Positions 21,023 through 32,000 of a stretch of DNA of 64,000 bases are shown here, piece by piece. The stretch spans positions 1 to 64,000 of the forward strand of contig CAISWQ010000102.1 in the NCBI GenBank assembly GCA_903889245.1, given 5' to 3'. A program made the position numbers and the translations under genes. The stretch's first letter is position 1. Every line of letters begins with the position of its first letter. This DNA is from an uncultured Lentisphaerota bacterium. Lineage in GTDB: Bacteria; Verrucomicrobiota; Kiritimatiellia; CAIQIC01. The notes beneath the pieces are model-generated. The model saw only the letters and a list, made by a program, of their open reading frames with translations. It made no database searches and was not told the origin of the DNA.

Positions 21023-21733
21023 ATGAACAAGATTACCATGCTGTTGAGCCTGACCCTCGCGAGCGCGGCGCTGGCGGCGGAGAACACCCTGACCGACCAG
21101 GAGAGCGCGAACGGCTGGCAGTTGTTGTTCGATGGCAAGTCCAGCGCCGGCTGGCGCGCGCTGGGCAGCCCGGAGTTCCCCAAGGCCGGCTGGCAGGTCG
21201 CCGATGGCACGCTGGCCATCGGAAAAAGCACCAAGGCCGGCGACATCATCACGACGAAGAGCTACAAGAATTTTGAGCTCGTGTTTGAGTTCAAGCTGAC
21301 CGAGGGTGCGAATGGCGGCGTGAAGTATTTTGTCCAACCCGGCGCCAAGCCCACCGACAAACACGGCCTCGGCTGCGAATTCCAGGTGCTCGACGACGAC
21401 AAGCATCCCGACGCCAAGCTCGGCCGCGACGGCAACCGCAAGACGGCCTCGCTCTACGATGTGATACCCGCCCCAGCCAACAAGAAGCTCAAGCCGGTCG
21501 GCGAGTGGAACCAAGGCCGTATCGTCGTCAGCGGCAAACACGTCGAGCACTGGCTCAACGGCGAGAAGACGGTCGAATATGATCGCGGCACCGAGGCGTT
21601 TGCCGCCCTGATCGCCAAGAGCAAATTCGCCAAGAACAAGGGCTTTGGCGAGGCGCCCGAAGGCCACATCCTCCTGCAGGATCACAACGACGAAGTCTCC
21701 TTCCGCAACCTGAAACTCAAGCCGCTGGAATAA
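21023..21733 (+). CDS. Secreted DUF1080 (3-keto-disaccharide hydrolase-like) protein
   Basis: Signal peptide MNKITMLLSLTLASAALAA; GWQLLFDGKSSAGWRALG; FVLQ-like core; start trimmed from ORF 19652..21733, preceded by AGGAG. Confidence 0.88.
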   Translation: MNKITMLLSLTLASAALAAENTLTDQESANGWQLLFDGKSSAGWRALGSPEFPKAGWQVADGTLAIGKSTKAGDIITTKSYKNFELVFEFKLTEGANGGVKYFVQPGAKPTDKHGLGCEFQVLDDDKHPDAKLGRDGNRKTASLYDVIPAPANKKLKPVGEWNQGRIVVSGKHVEHWLNGEKTVEYDRGTEAFAALIAKSKFAKNKGFGEAPEGHILLQDHNDEVSFRNLKLKPLE

Positions 21734-21777
21734 GCCGCGCGGTTGACACACCCACGGCGCGGCCATAAGCTGCGGCC

Positions 21778-23085
21778 ATGCTTCCGCAGTGGCTCATCGA
21801 GAAGAAGCGCGACGGCGCGGCCCTCGCGCCGGACGAAATCCGCGAGTTCATCGGCGGCTTCACCGCCGGCGCGATCCCCGACTACCAGATGGCCGCGCTC
21901 GCGATGGCGATTTTCTTCCGCGGCATGACGCCCGACGAAACCGCCGCGCTGACCGACGCCATGATGCGCTCCGGCGACGTGCTGGACACCTCGGCGCTCG
22001 CCGCGCCGAAGATTGACAAGCATTCCACCGGCGGCATCGGCGACAAGATTTCCCTCGTGCTCGCGCCGCTGGTTGCCTGCTGCGGCGTCGCCGTGCCGAT
22101 GATCTCCGGCCGCGGGCTCGGCATCACCGGCGGCACGCTCGACAAGCTCGAGGCCATCCCCGGCTATCGCACCAACCTCGCGACGCGCGAATTCCTCGAC
22201 GTCGTCGCGCGCTTAGGCTGCTCGATCATCGGCCAGACCGACCGGCTGGCGCCCGCCGACAAAAAACTGTACGCGCTGCGCGACGTCACCGGCACCGTGC
22301 CCTCGATCCCGTTGATCACCGCGAGCATCATGTCCAAGAAACTCGCCGCTGGCCTGGATGGGCTCGTACTCGATGTGAAATGCGGACGCGGCGCGTTCAT
22401 GAAGGAGCGCGCCGCCGCCGCCGAACTCGCGCGCAGCATGGTACGGGTCGGCCGCGCGATGGGCAAAAAGATGTGCGCGCTGCTGACCGCGATGGATCAG
22501 CCGCTCGGCCGCACCGCGGGCAACGCTCTGGAGATCGTCGAGACCTGCGAGGCGCTCCAAGGGCGCGGCCCTGGCGATCTGATGGCCGTGACGCTTGCGC
22601 TCGGCGCGAAGATGTTGCAACTCGCCGGGCTGGCCAACTCCTGTGATACCGCCCAAGCCATGCTCTCCGCGCACTTGAAGTCCGGCGCAGCCTGGCGCAA
22701 ATGGCTGGAGATGGTTCGCCTCCACGGTGGCGACACTGCGACGTTGGAAAACACAGCCCGTCTGCCGCGCGCGAAAATCGTCGAGCCGCTGCCGGCGCCG
22801 CAAGCCGGCTTTGTTGCGCAAGCCGACGCCGAATTGATCGGCAAGGCGGGTCTGCTCCTCGGCGCAGGCCGGACGAAGACCACCGATGCCGTGGATCACG
22901 CCGTCGGCGTCAGCGGCCTCGCCAAGATTGGTGAACGCGTGGAACAAGGTCAGCCGCTGGCTCTGCTTCACGCCAACGACGCTGCGCTCCTCGCCGAGGC
23001 GCGGCCACTCATGCTGGCGGCCTTCCGCGTCACTGAACGTGCCGCACCGGGACCAGAACTGATTCTGGAGGAGATCACGTCATGA
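21778..23085 (+). CDS. deoA: Thymidine/pyrimidine-nucleoside phosphorylase
   Basis: KIDKHSTGGIGDKISLVLAPLVACCGVAVPMISGRGLGITGGTLDKLEAIPGYRT. Confidence 0.95.
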   Translation: MLPQWLIEKKRDGAALAPDEIREFIGGFTAGAIPDYQMAALAMAIFFRGMTPDETAALTDAMMRSGDVLDTSALAAPKIDKHSTGGIGDKISLVLAPLVACCGVAVPMISGRGLGITGGTLDKLEAIPGYRTNLATREFLDVVARLGCSIIGQTDRLAPADKKLYALRDVTGTVPSIPLITASIMSKKLAAGLDGLVLDVKCGRGAFMKERAAAAELARSMVRVGRAMGKKMCALLTAMDQPLGRTAGNALEIVETCEALQGRGPGDLMAVTLALGAKMLQLAGLANSCDTAQAMLSAHLKSGAAWRKWLEMVRLHGGDTATLENTARLPRAKIVEPLPAPQAGFVAQADAELIGKAGLLLGAGRTKTTDAVDHAVGVSGLAKIGERVEQGQPLALLHANDAALLAEARPLMLAAFRVTERAAPGPELILEEITS

Positions 23086-23939
23086 TGATGGATAAACATC
23101 AACTGGCGCGCGCGGCCGAGTATGTGCGGCAGCACTGGCCGATGGCAAAACCGCGTGCCGGGTTGATCCTCGGCTCCGGCTGGGATATGGCGGCGGACTT
23201 CTTTCACAAGCGCGCGACGCTCTCCTACGCGGTGATTCCCGGCCTCGGGGCCTCCACGGTGGCAGGTCACAGCGGACAGTTGCACTGGTGCGAGGCGGCC
23301 GGCGTCGAGACGTTCCTGTTCCATGGTCGCCGCCATTTCTACGAGGGCGCGGACTGGACCGCCGTCGCCACGCCGGTGTATCTGATGAAGCAGTTCGGCG
23401 TGAAGGTGCTGATGCTGACCAACGCCGCCGGCGGGCTGCACGAGAATCTCGACGCGGGTGACCTGATGGTGATCGCCGACCACATCAACCTGATGGCCGA
23501 CAACCCCTTCATCGGGCCGCACGATCCCGCGTGGGGGCCGCGCTTTCCCGACCTCTCGCAGGTCTATTGTCCCAGGCTTGGAAACCGGCTGGAGCGGATT
23601 TTCCAAGCCTTGGAACTCCCGTTCCGCAGCGGCGTCTATGCGGCGGTCACCGGCCCGGTGTTCGAAACCCCGGCCGAGGTGCGGATGCTGCGCGCGCTCG
23701 GCGCCGACGCGGTCGGCATGTCCACCGTGCCGGAGGCCGTGCTCGCGCACAGCGCCGGCATCCGGCTCGCCGCGCTCGCGTGCATCGCCAACCGCGCCGC
23801 CGGCCTGCACCCGCGCGAGCTGACGCACGAGGATGTGATAGCGACCACGCAGGCGGCGCTGCCGCGCCTGCGCGGCGTGTTGGAAAATTTCTGGAAGGAG
23901 CTACCCGATGAACTCACAGCAACGCACCCGCCTGCTTGA
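23082..23939 (+). CDS. Purine nucleoside phosphorylase
   Basis: LILGSGWDMAADF; VAGHSGQLHWCEAAGVETFLFHGRRHFYEG; NAAGGLHENLDAGDLMVIADHINLMADNPFIGPHD; AAVTGPVFETPAEVRML. Confidence 0.94.
   Translation: MMMDKHQLARAAEYVRQHWPMAKPRAGLILGSGWDMAADFFHKRATLSYAVIPGLGASTVAGHSGQLHWCEAAGVETFLFHGRRHFYEGADWTAVATPVYLMKQFGVKVLMLTNAAGGLHENLDAGDLMVIADHINLMADNPFIGPHDPAWGPRFPDLSQVYCPRLGNRLERIFQALELPFRSGVYAAVTGPVFETPAEVRMLRALGADAVGMSTVPEAVLAHSAGIRLAALACIANRAAGLHPRELTHEDVIATTQAALPRLRGVLENFWKELPDELTATHPPA
23570..23616. repeat. Family A pair inside the PNP CDS, centres 23576/23608
   Basis: CCCAGGCTTGG and CCAAGCCTTGG 32 bp apart. Confidence 0.85.
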
Positions 23940-24318
23940 CGCCGCCGAACGCGCCCTGCGCAACGCCCATGCCCCCTACTCACACTACCGCGTTGGCGCG
24001 GCCGTGCTCGCTGATGGCGGCAACATTTTTGCCGGCTGCAACGTCGAGAACGCGTCCTACGGCCTGACCATGTGTGCCGAACGCGTCGCCATCGGCGCGG
24101 CGCTGGCGGCGGGTAACAAGAATATCCGCGCGGTCGCCGTCGTCAGCGATGGCCCCGAAGCGCCCTGGCCCTGCGGCGCATGCCGGCAGGTGCTGGTGGA
24201 ATTCGCCAAGGATGACGCGCCGGTCCTCGTCGCCATCCGCGGCCACCTGCGCGCCGCCGAACTCACCACGCTCGGCGAACTGCTGCCCCACGCGTTCCGG
24301 TTGGGAGAAAGGGCCTGA
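23908..24318 (+). CDS. cdd: Cytidine deaminase
   Basis: APYSHYRVGAAVLADGGNIFAGCNVENASYGLTMCAERVAI; PWPCGACRQVLVEF. Confidence 0.95.
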   Translation: MNSQQRTRLLDAAERALRNAHAPYSHYRVGAAVLADGGNIFAGCNVENASYGLTMCAERVAIGAALAAGNKNIRAVAVVSDGPEAPWPCGACRQVLVEFAKDDAPVLVAIRGHLRAAELTTLGELLPHAFRLGERA

Positions 24319-24350
24319 AGCCTTGCGACTTGGGGTTTGAGGTGGTCGGA

Positions 24351-24372
24351 GAGATTACGATTAAGATTAGGA
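24351..24372. repeat. GATTA-rich repeat, copy 1
   Basis: GATTAAGATTAGGA (24359-24372) is the exact reverse complement of 62300-62313. Confidence 0.65.
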
Positions 24373-24454
24373 AACACTCGCAAGCACACAGGCGCGCTGG
24401 TTTTTCCATGTGCGACAAATGACCAATGACAACTGACCACTGACCTCCGCTGCC

Positions 24455-24967
24455 ATGAAGCCTCCGCATCTGCGCCGTTTTGATCTGCCGTTCCACTGGC
24501 CGGCGCCACCGTTCCAGGTGGTGCTCGTGAAGCCGGAGATTCCGCCGAATACCGGCAACATCGCGCGGCTGTGCGCGGCCACCGGCACACCACTGCACCT
24601 CGTCGGCCCGCTGGGCTTCCGGCTCTCCGACAAAAGCCTGCGCCGCGCCGGTCTCGATTATTGGGACGCCGTCGAGCTGCACGCGCACGGCGACTGGGAG
24701 GATTTTCGGAAAGTGGTGCCGCTGACCGTCGAACGCGTCCACCTGTTCAGCACGGCCGGCCAGCGCAGCCTGTTCGACGCCAAGTTCCAGCCCGGTGACG
24801 TGTTGATTTTCGGCAGCGAGAGCGTCGGCCTGCCCGATCCGCTGCTGCGCGAATTTCCCGGCCGCGTGCTCGGCATCCCGATGCGCGCCGGCGACGTACG
24901 CTCGCTCAATCTCTCCACCTCCGCCGGCCTCGCCCTCTACGAAGCCCTGCGCCAGCAGCAGGCGTGA
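24455..24967 (+). CDS. trmL: tRNA (cytidine(34)-2'-O)-methyltransferase
   Basis: QVVLVKPEIPPNTGNIARLCAATGTPLHLVGPLGF; FGSESVGLPD; LNLSTSAGLALYEALRQ. Confidence 0.93.
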   Translation: MKPPHLRRFDLPFHWPAPPFQVVLVKPEIPPNTGNIARLCAATGTPLHLVGPLGFRLSDKSLRRAGLDYWDAVELHAHGDWEDFRKVVPLTVERVHLFSTAGQRSLFDAKFQPGDVLIFGSESVGLPDPLLREFPGRVLGIPMRAGDVRSLNLSTSAGLALYEALRQQQA

Positions 24968-25123
24968 GATCACACGCGAGCGAACAACCGGAACCTGGGC
25001 AGGCGCGCAGCAATGGTTCCAGCGCATGGTGTGCGTGGCTTGCGGCGGCCACCTGACAACCGCCTGGTCCTGTCGCCAAGGCAGCCCCGTGGCTCCCGTT
25101 TCCGCAGCAAGGATCACCGGCAG

Positions 25124-25173
25124 TTTCCCAAGCCTTGGAAAACTCTACCGCAAAATTTCCAAGGCTTGGAAAA
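25124..25173. repeat. Family A pair, centres 25133/25164
   Basis: CCAAGCCTTGG and CCAAGGCTTGG upstream of the MFS gene. Confidence 0.93.
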
Positions 25174-25297
25174 ACACGGCTTGCCACGCTGGCGGCGCGC
25201 AGATATTTTGCCCGCAACATTATTGCGCCGTGCCGCGGATGCGGCACCGCACGGGTGAGGCGGAGCAAGCAACGAGAACCAGCAGAAGGAGCCAGCC

Positions 25298-26560
25298 ATG
25301 AGCGTCGAGATGAGCACCTATCTTCCGTTGAGCGTGGTCATGTTTCTGCAATACGCGATCTGGGGCGCGTGGTGCCCCGTGCTCGCCGCGCGGCTGCTCG
25401 GCCCGCTCAAGATGACCGGCAAGCAGACGGGCTGGATCTACGCGACGCTGCCGCTGGCCTGCATGTTCGCGCCACTGGTCGCCGGCCAGATGGCCGACAA
25501 GTATTTCAACGCGGAGTGGATTCTCGCGGTGATGCACCTCGTGGGCGCAGTGCTGCTGTTCGTCGCCAGCCGCACCGAAAAATTCGGCAGCCTCTTCCTC
25601 GTGATGCTGCTCTATTCCATCTGCTACGCGGCGACGTTGCCGCTGGCGAACGCCGTGCTCTTCGCGCACGTCAAGGACATCCCGACGCAGGGCCTGGTCT
25701 TCATCTGGGCGCCCATCGCGTGGGCGCTGGTGGGCTACTGCCTGACCGGCTGGCGCATGCTGCGCAAGGGCGAGGGCGATGGCAGCGACTGCCTGACGTT
25801 CGGCGCCTTGCTCTCGGTGGTTATGGTCGCCGCGTGCTTCCTGCTGCCGGCCACCGCGCCCACCGCGGCGGCGGGCCAGGCGGCGGCAACAGCCCAGGGC
25901 GAAGCCACCCCGCTCGTCAAGGCGTTGAGCCATCTGGGGCAGTTCGACTTCCTGCTGTTCTTCGTCACCTCGATGTTCGTCTCCGGCATGATGCAGTTCT
26001 ACTTCCTCGGCTCGGCGCAGTTCATGATGAACCTCGGCATCTCCGGCAAGGCGGTGCCCGCCTCGATGGCCAGCGCGCAGGTGGCACAGACGATTGCGAC
26101 CTATTTCCTGCTGGGGCTGTGCTTGAGCAAGGTGGGCTTCCACTGGACGCTGACGATCGGTGCGGCCTCGTGGCTGCTGATGTACGTCGCGTACGTGCTG
26201 GGTAAACCGAAAGCGCTCGTGCTCGCGGTGCAGCCACTGCACGGGCTGGCCTACGTGCTCTTCATCATCGTCGGCCAGATCTTCGCGGGCGCGGTCGGGG
26301 CGGACGCGCCCAGCTCGATGCAGGCGCTGATCTTCGCGGCGACGGTCGGCGTCGGCATGTTCCTCGGCACGCAGCTCGCCGGCATCGCGATGGACAAATT
26401 CTCCAGCGCGGGCCAGTTCCTGTGGCGGAAAATCTGGCTGATCCCGCTCGGCGTGATGCTGGTCAGCACCCTGGTCATGGCCTTCGTCTTCAAAGGCACG
26501 GTGCCCGAAGCCAAGCAGGCCGCACCCGCGCCCGCCGCCGCCACGACCCCCGCGAGATAA
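25298..26560 (+). CDS. MFS transporter, nucleoside:H+ symporter-like
   Basis: Polytopic; MFLQYAIWGAWCPVLAARL N-terminus typical of the NupG/XapB-like family. Confidence 0.8.
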   Translation: MSVEMSTYLPLSVVMFLQYAIWGAWCPVLAARLLGPLKMTGKQTGWIYATLPLACMFAPLVAGQMADKYFNAEWILAVMHLVGAVLLFVASRTEKFGSLFLVMLLYSICYAATLPLANAVLFAHVKDIPTQGLVFIWAPIAWALVGYCLTGWRMLRKGEGDGSDCLTFGALLSVVMVAACFLLPATAPTAAAGQAAATAQGEATPLVKALSHLGQFDFLLFFVTSMFVSGMMQFYFLGSAQFMMNLGISGKAVPASMASAQVAQTIATYFLLGLCLSKVGFHWTLTIGAASWLLMYVAYVLGKPKALVLAVQPLHGLAYVLFIIVGQIFAGAVGADAPSSMQALIFAATVGVGMFLGTQLAGIAMDKFSSAGQFLWRKIWLIPLGVMLVSTLVMAFVFKGTVPEAKQAAPAPAAATTPAR

Positions 26561-26576
26561 TGGGTGAGGAGCAACC

Positions 26577-27899
26577 ATGACTACAGCCCATGCCATCACG
26601 CGCCGCCGGATGCTCCAGCAAAGCGCCGCGGCCGCCGCCGCGTTCACCATCGTCCCGCGCCACGTCCTCGGCGGGCCGGGCCAGACACCGCCGAGCGAAC
26701 AAATCCGGCGCGCCGTCATCGGCGTCGGCGGCATGGGCAAGGGGCACCTCACCTATAACTACGGGCCGCTCGTCGCCGTCTGCGACGTGGATGCGCAGCA
26801 CCTCCAGACCGCGCTCAACCTCGCGAACAAAGACAACAAGGACAAGCAGACGGTCAAGGGCTACCACGATTTCCGCGAGCTGCTCGAACGCCCGGACATT
26901 GACGTGGTCCACATCGCCACGCCGCCGCACTGGCACGCGCTGCTCACCATCGCCGCCGCCAACGCGGGCAAGGATGTCTGGTGCGAGAAGCCGCTGACCC
27001 GCACGATCGGCGAAGGCGAGAAAGTCGTCGCGGCCATCCGCCGCAACAAACGGGTGCTGCGCATCAACACGTGGTTCCGCTTCACCTCGTCGCTCTACGG
27101 CATGGAGACCACTGCCGAGCGCATCAGGAAAGCTGTTGTCGCCGGCCTGCTCGGCAGCCCGCTGACCGTGACGGTCGGCGCATGCACCGGCTTCGACTGG
27201 AAGCTGAAACTCTGGAGCGGCCTGACCAGCTACACGCCGGTCGCCGTGCCCTCGCACTTCGATTACAACCTCTGGCTCGGCCCCGCGCCCGTGAAGCCCT
27301 ATCACCCGCACCGCACGCACGGCAGTTTCCGCGGCTACTGGGACTATGACGCCGGCGGGCTCGGCGACATGGGCCAGCACTACCTCGACCCGGCGCAGTA
27401 CATCCTCGGCAAGGATGACGAAAGCCCGGTCGAGATCATCCCCGATACGCAGCCGCAACATCCCGACGCCGTCCTACCGTGGAACAAGGTCACGCTGAAG
27501 TATCGCGACGGCAACACCCTCATCCTCGACGCCGTCACGCCCGGCTCGGAGCGCGTGCCCTATCTCTCCGGCCCGAAGGGCAAGATCTACCGCAAGCTGG
27601 AGTCCGACATTCCGAACCTCGCGGAAAAAATCCGGGAACTGCCGGACCTGCCCAAGCGCATCACCAAGTTCGAGGAGTCGGTGCGCACGCGCGAGAAGTT
27701 CGCGCTCAACGAAATCAATGGCCACCGCTCCTGCACGCTGGTCAATCTCGCCAACATCGCCGTCAAACTCTCGCGCCCGCTGAAGTTCGACTCCGCGAAG
27801 CAGCGCTTCATCGGCGACGACGCCGCGAACGCGCTCATCTACCAGCCCATGCGCAAGCCGTGGAGCCTCTCCGGCTCGCCGTGGTGGTGGCCGTTCTGA
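26577..27899 (+). CDS. Gfo/Idh/MocA family oxidoreductase with Tat signal
   Basis: TRRRMLQQSAAAAAAFTIVPRHVLGG; VIGVGGMGKGHL; DVWCEKPLTRTIGEGE. Confidence 0.92.
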   Translation: MTTAHAITRRRMLQQSAAAAAAFTIVPRHVLGGPGQTPPSEQIRRAVIGVGGMGKGHLTYNYGPLVAVCDVDAQHLQTALNLANKDNKDKQTVKGYHDFRELLERPDIDVVHIATPPHWHALLTIAAANAGKDVWCEKPLTRTIGEGEKVVAAIRRNKRVLRINTWFRFTSSLYGMETTAERIRKAVVAGLLGSPLTVTVGACTGFDWKLKLWSGLTSYTPVAVPSHFDYNLWLGPAPVKPYHPHRTHGSFRGYWDYDAGGLGDMGQHYLDPAQYILGKDDESPVEIIPDTQPQHPDAVLPWNKVTLKYRDGNTLILDAVTPGSERVPYLSGPKGKIYRKLESDIPNLAEKIRELPDLPKRITKFEESVRTREKFALNEINGHRSCTLVNLANIAVKLSRPLKFDSAKQRFIGDDAANALIYQPMRKPWSLSGSPWWWPF

Positions 27900-27913
27900 A
27901 AAGAAGAATGGCG

Positions 27914-27939
27914 TGATGGAGTTTTGGAGAACTGGAGTG
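27914..27939. repeat. TGATGGAGT-TTGGAG repeat, copy 1
   Basis: TGATGGAGTTTTGGAGAACTGGAGTG; 23/26 identical to 56959-56984. Confidence 0.75.
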
Positions 27940-27996
27940 CTGGGAATGTGTGTGGAGGGCCGCGCTCTGTCGCGGCCGATAACGAAAGGGCCTGAA

Positions 27997-28893
27997 ATGA
28001 AAACTACCTTCCGACTTTTACTCGCTGGCGCGGCCACGGCCGCCGGGCTCTGGCTTCCGGGTCCCGCCGCGGAGACCGCTCCCAAGCATGTGAAACTGCT
28101 CGCCATCGGCAACAGCTTTTCGGGGAACGCCACGCGCTACCTGCCGCAGATCGTCGCGGCGGGCGGTGACAAACTGACCTTCCGCACCATCAGCATCGGC
28201 GGCTGCCCGCTGGAGAAGCACTGGAAGAACGCCGAGGCCTTCCAGCAGGGCGCCACCAACAAGGACGCGCGTGCCTGGACCGCGCTGACAAGCGAGGACT
28301 GGGACTTCATCACCATCCAGCAATACAGCATGCACAGCTTCAAGCCGGAAACCTTCCAACCGTTCGCGAACAAGCTGCACGCCTACCTCAAGCAGCAGCG
28401 GCCGAAGTCGGAAATCCTCGTGCACGAAACCTGGGCCTACCGCGCCGATGATCCGCTCTTCAAGGACGGCTTCTCGCAGCAGGACATGTATTGGAAACTG
28501 CGCGGCGCCTACGAAAAAGTCGCCGGCGAACTCGGCTGTCGCATCCTCCCCGTCGGCGACGCGTTCGAGAACGCGCGCCGCGACAGCGCCTGGGGCGGCG
28601 TCTTTCCCGATCCGAAGTTCGACCGCAAGGCCGCGCAGCCGCCCGCGCTGCCCGACCAGTCGCGCTCGCTCCACAAGGGTTTTGCGTGGGCCGGGAAGTC
28701 GTTGAAGTATGACGGCCACCACGCGAACACCGCTGGCGAATATCTTGGCGGCGCGGTCTGGTACGAGTTTATGTTCGGCCACAGTATCGTCGGCAACAGC
28801 TTTGTGCCGCCGGGCATGACCAAGGAGGATGTCGCCACCCTCCAGCGCATTGCGCACGCCACCGTGACCGATGGCCTGAAGCCGAAAAAGTAA
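27997..28893 (+). CDS. Secreted DUF4886/SGNH-like protein
   Basis: Signal peptide; VKLLAIGNSFSGNATRYLPQI; DFITIQQYSMHS; start trimmed from ORF 27913..28893. Confidence 0.78.
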   Translation: MKTTFRLLLAGAATAAGLWLPGPAAETAPKHVKLLAIGNSFSGNATRYLPQIVAAGGDKLTFRTISIGGCPLEKHWKNAEAFQQGATNKDARAWTALTSEDWDFITIQQYSMHSFKPETFQPFANKLHAYLKQQRPKSEILVHETWAYRADDPLFKDGFSQQDMYWKLRGAYEKVAGELGCRILPVGDAFENARRDSAWGGVFPDPKFDRKAAQPPALPDQSRSLHKGFAWAGKSLKYDGHHANTAGEYLGGAVWYEFMFGHSIVGNSFVPPGMTKEDVATLQRIAHATVTDGLKPKK

Positions 28894-29014
28894 AAACATC
28901 CAAACGAACATGCTCACCCTGTTTCTCTAGTATGACAAGGTTGGCGGTCGAGTTTGGAGCATCATAATTCTGCTGCGTGTGGACAGGTATAGTTTGTGCT
29001 GACGTAATCACTCG

Positions 29015-32000
29015 ATGAAATGTGTTCACGGTATAGGCTGGTTGTTCCTATTCGTTAATTTGGCAACACCGCTGCCAGCACAGATTTCATCTTCCTTTGT
29101 CCGGCAATGGGGCGGCCCGGGCAACGGCAATGGGCAGTTCGCGGGAACACATGCCATCGCCTACAACCCGGCCAATAACCGCATCTACGTGGATGACGAA
29201 GCTAATCATCGGATCCAATATTTCAGCAACACCGGATCCTATCTCGGCCAATGGGGGACGTGGGGCAGCGGTAATGGCGAGTTGAAAGGGCCGGCGGGTT
29301 TTGCCATCGCGACCAATGGCACCGTCTATGTGGTTGAGCGCGATAATCATCGCGTGCATTACTTCAGCGCCGGCGGCACACATCTTGGCCTGTGGGGCTC
29401 GCAGGGCAACGGCAACGGTCAATTCAGCAGTCCTGCCGCGGCAGCGTTCGCACCCGATGGCACGCTCTACGTGGCCGACCGCATGAACCATCGCATCCAA
29501 TATTTCACAGCCACGGGTACGTTTCTCGGCAAATTTGGCGCCAGCGGCAGCGGTAACGGCCAGTTCAACGAACCGATGGGTATTGCGGTCTCCAGCAGCG
29601 GCGTCGTCTATGTGGCCGACAGCCAGAACCGGCGCGTGCAATTTTTCTCCCTCACCGGCACATACCTCGGCCAATGGGGTTCCGTGGGCAGCGGCGATAG
29701 CCAGTTTGGCAACACCTCGATCTATAACAATGGGCCTGGCCACATCACGCTCGATGGCAGCGGTCTGGTTTATGTGGCCGATCCAAATAACTACCGCATT
29801 GAAGTCTTCAGCCCCACCGGCACCTTCCTCGGGCAGTGGGGCGGCTATGGCGACGGAAATGGCGGCTACTACTTCCCCAACGGTGTGGCCATCGCACCCG
29901 GCGCGCAGGTCTATGTGGCTGATGAAGGCAACAACCTCGTACAACAGATGACCGTCACCGCTCCCAGCGGCACAAACCAGGCGCCAACCGATGTGCTGCT
30001 CACCCCCGCCAGCATCGCGGAAAATCTGCCGGTGGGCACCACGGCCGGCACTTTCACCACGCTCGACCCCGATAGCGGCAACACGTTCACCTACACGCTG
30101 GTCGGGGGCGAGGGCAGTACGGACAACAGCGCGTTTATGGTGGATGACAGCGGCCATCTACTGACCGCGGCGATCTTCAGCTATGCGGTAAAAAACAGTT
30201 ATGCGATCCGCGTCCGCTCCACGGATCAAGGCGGTCTCGCCATCGAGAAAGTTTTGACCATCGCGGTCACATCTGCCGGCTCGGCCCTCAACCCGCCAAC
30301 CACCTTTGTCTCGCGCGGGCCGGGTGGCGGCGGCGCGTTCTTCGATCCATGTTTCAATCCGAGCAACCCTGACGAGGTGTGGGTGGGGTCGGATATGAGC
30401 GATCTGTTCCATTCGACGGACTTCGGACGCACTTGGGAGACGGTGGACTTCCGCTCGCTTCAGGGTGGGCACCAGACGGGCCGGATGCAGTTCACCAGCG
30501 ATCCGCAGGTCCGTTACGCGCTCAATGGCGACGTCCCCGCGCGTTCCCTGGATGGCGGCGCGACCTGGAGCAGCATCCCGCCCGACCCGTGGTCGCAGTC
30601 GGTGTATTGCCTGTACGCCGATCCGCTTTCGACGAACCGCCTTCTTGTCAGCGATTACACGACGTTGAAGCTCTCGACCGACTCCGGAGCGACCTATGCC
30701 GACCGTTACACTGCGCACGACCTGCTCATTGCAGGCGTGTTCTGGGATGGGCCACGCATCTTCGTGGGTACGCGCCCCGGGCTGCTGGTTTCCACCAACG
30801 GCGGCGCTACGTTCGCCCTCGCGGGACTACCGGGTATTGGCGCGGGCGAAGAGATGGTCTCGTTCACTGGCGCCAAAGAAAATGGCACGCTGCGCTTCTA
30901 CTGTGTCACGCTTCCGGCCGGCAACGTATGGCCGGGCATGGAAGGTTCCGAGTATCCGGGCTATCTGCGGATGTACCGGCTCGAGGGGGGCACGGGCTCA
31001 TGGGTGGTGGCGACCAATGGCGTGGGCGGCAACCAACCGTTCTTCGTGGCGATGTGCCGCACGAACATCGGCACCGCCTACGCAGCCGGTTGCGATGGCG
31101 CCAATCAGCCCGTGGTGCTCAAGACCGTGAACGGCGGGGCCGCATGGACGAAGGTAATGCACTGCACCGGTAACGCGAACGTGGTTACGGGTTGGTCCGG
31201 CGATGATTCCGGTGGCTGGAACTGGAAGAAATGGTCTTTCGGCGAGTGCGCGCTGGGCTTCGCCGTCCACCCGACCGACCCCCAACGCGCGGTGCTCACC
31301 GACTTCGGTTTCATCCATGTGACGACCGACGGCGGCGCGTCATGGCGACAGGCCTACGTCACACCCGCCACCGAAAATGCCGCCGGCGCGGCGACGCCCA
31401 AGAACACGTTCTACACCGGCAACGGGGCGGAGGATACCTCCTGCTGGTGGCTCTCCTGGTTTGGCAGCAACACCTTGTTCGGCAGTTTCACCGACGTGCG
31501 CGGCATGGTGAGCACGAACGCCGGCCAAGCCTGGATGTGCCCGATGACGCTGCCGTTCAACAGCACCTACCAGACGTTGAAACATCCGGTCAGCGGCTTG
31601 GTCTATGGCGCCATGTCGTCGGTGCACGACCTGTACGCCTGGGACACCTATTGCAGCGATGGCCGGATTGACAGCGGCGCCGGCGCGGTGATGGTCTCGG
31701 CGGACAACGGCACGACGTGGAGCACACTCAAAAATCTCGGCGGCCCCATCGTGAGCCTTGCGCTTGATCCCCATCATCCCGACCGGCTCTATGTCGCGAT
31801 GGTCAACAGCGTCAGCGGCGGCGTCTTTCGCACCACGAACCTCGCCGCAGGCGCCAGCGCGACCTGGACCAAGCTGGCCACGCCGCCGCGCACACAGGGC
31901 CATCCCTATAACCTTGCTGTGCTCAACGACGGTACGCTGGTCGCCACCTATTGCGCACGCATCGCGTCGGGTGATTTCCAGCCGAGCGCCGGTGTCTTTA

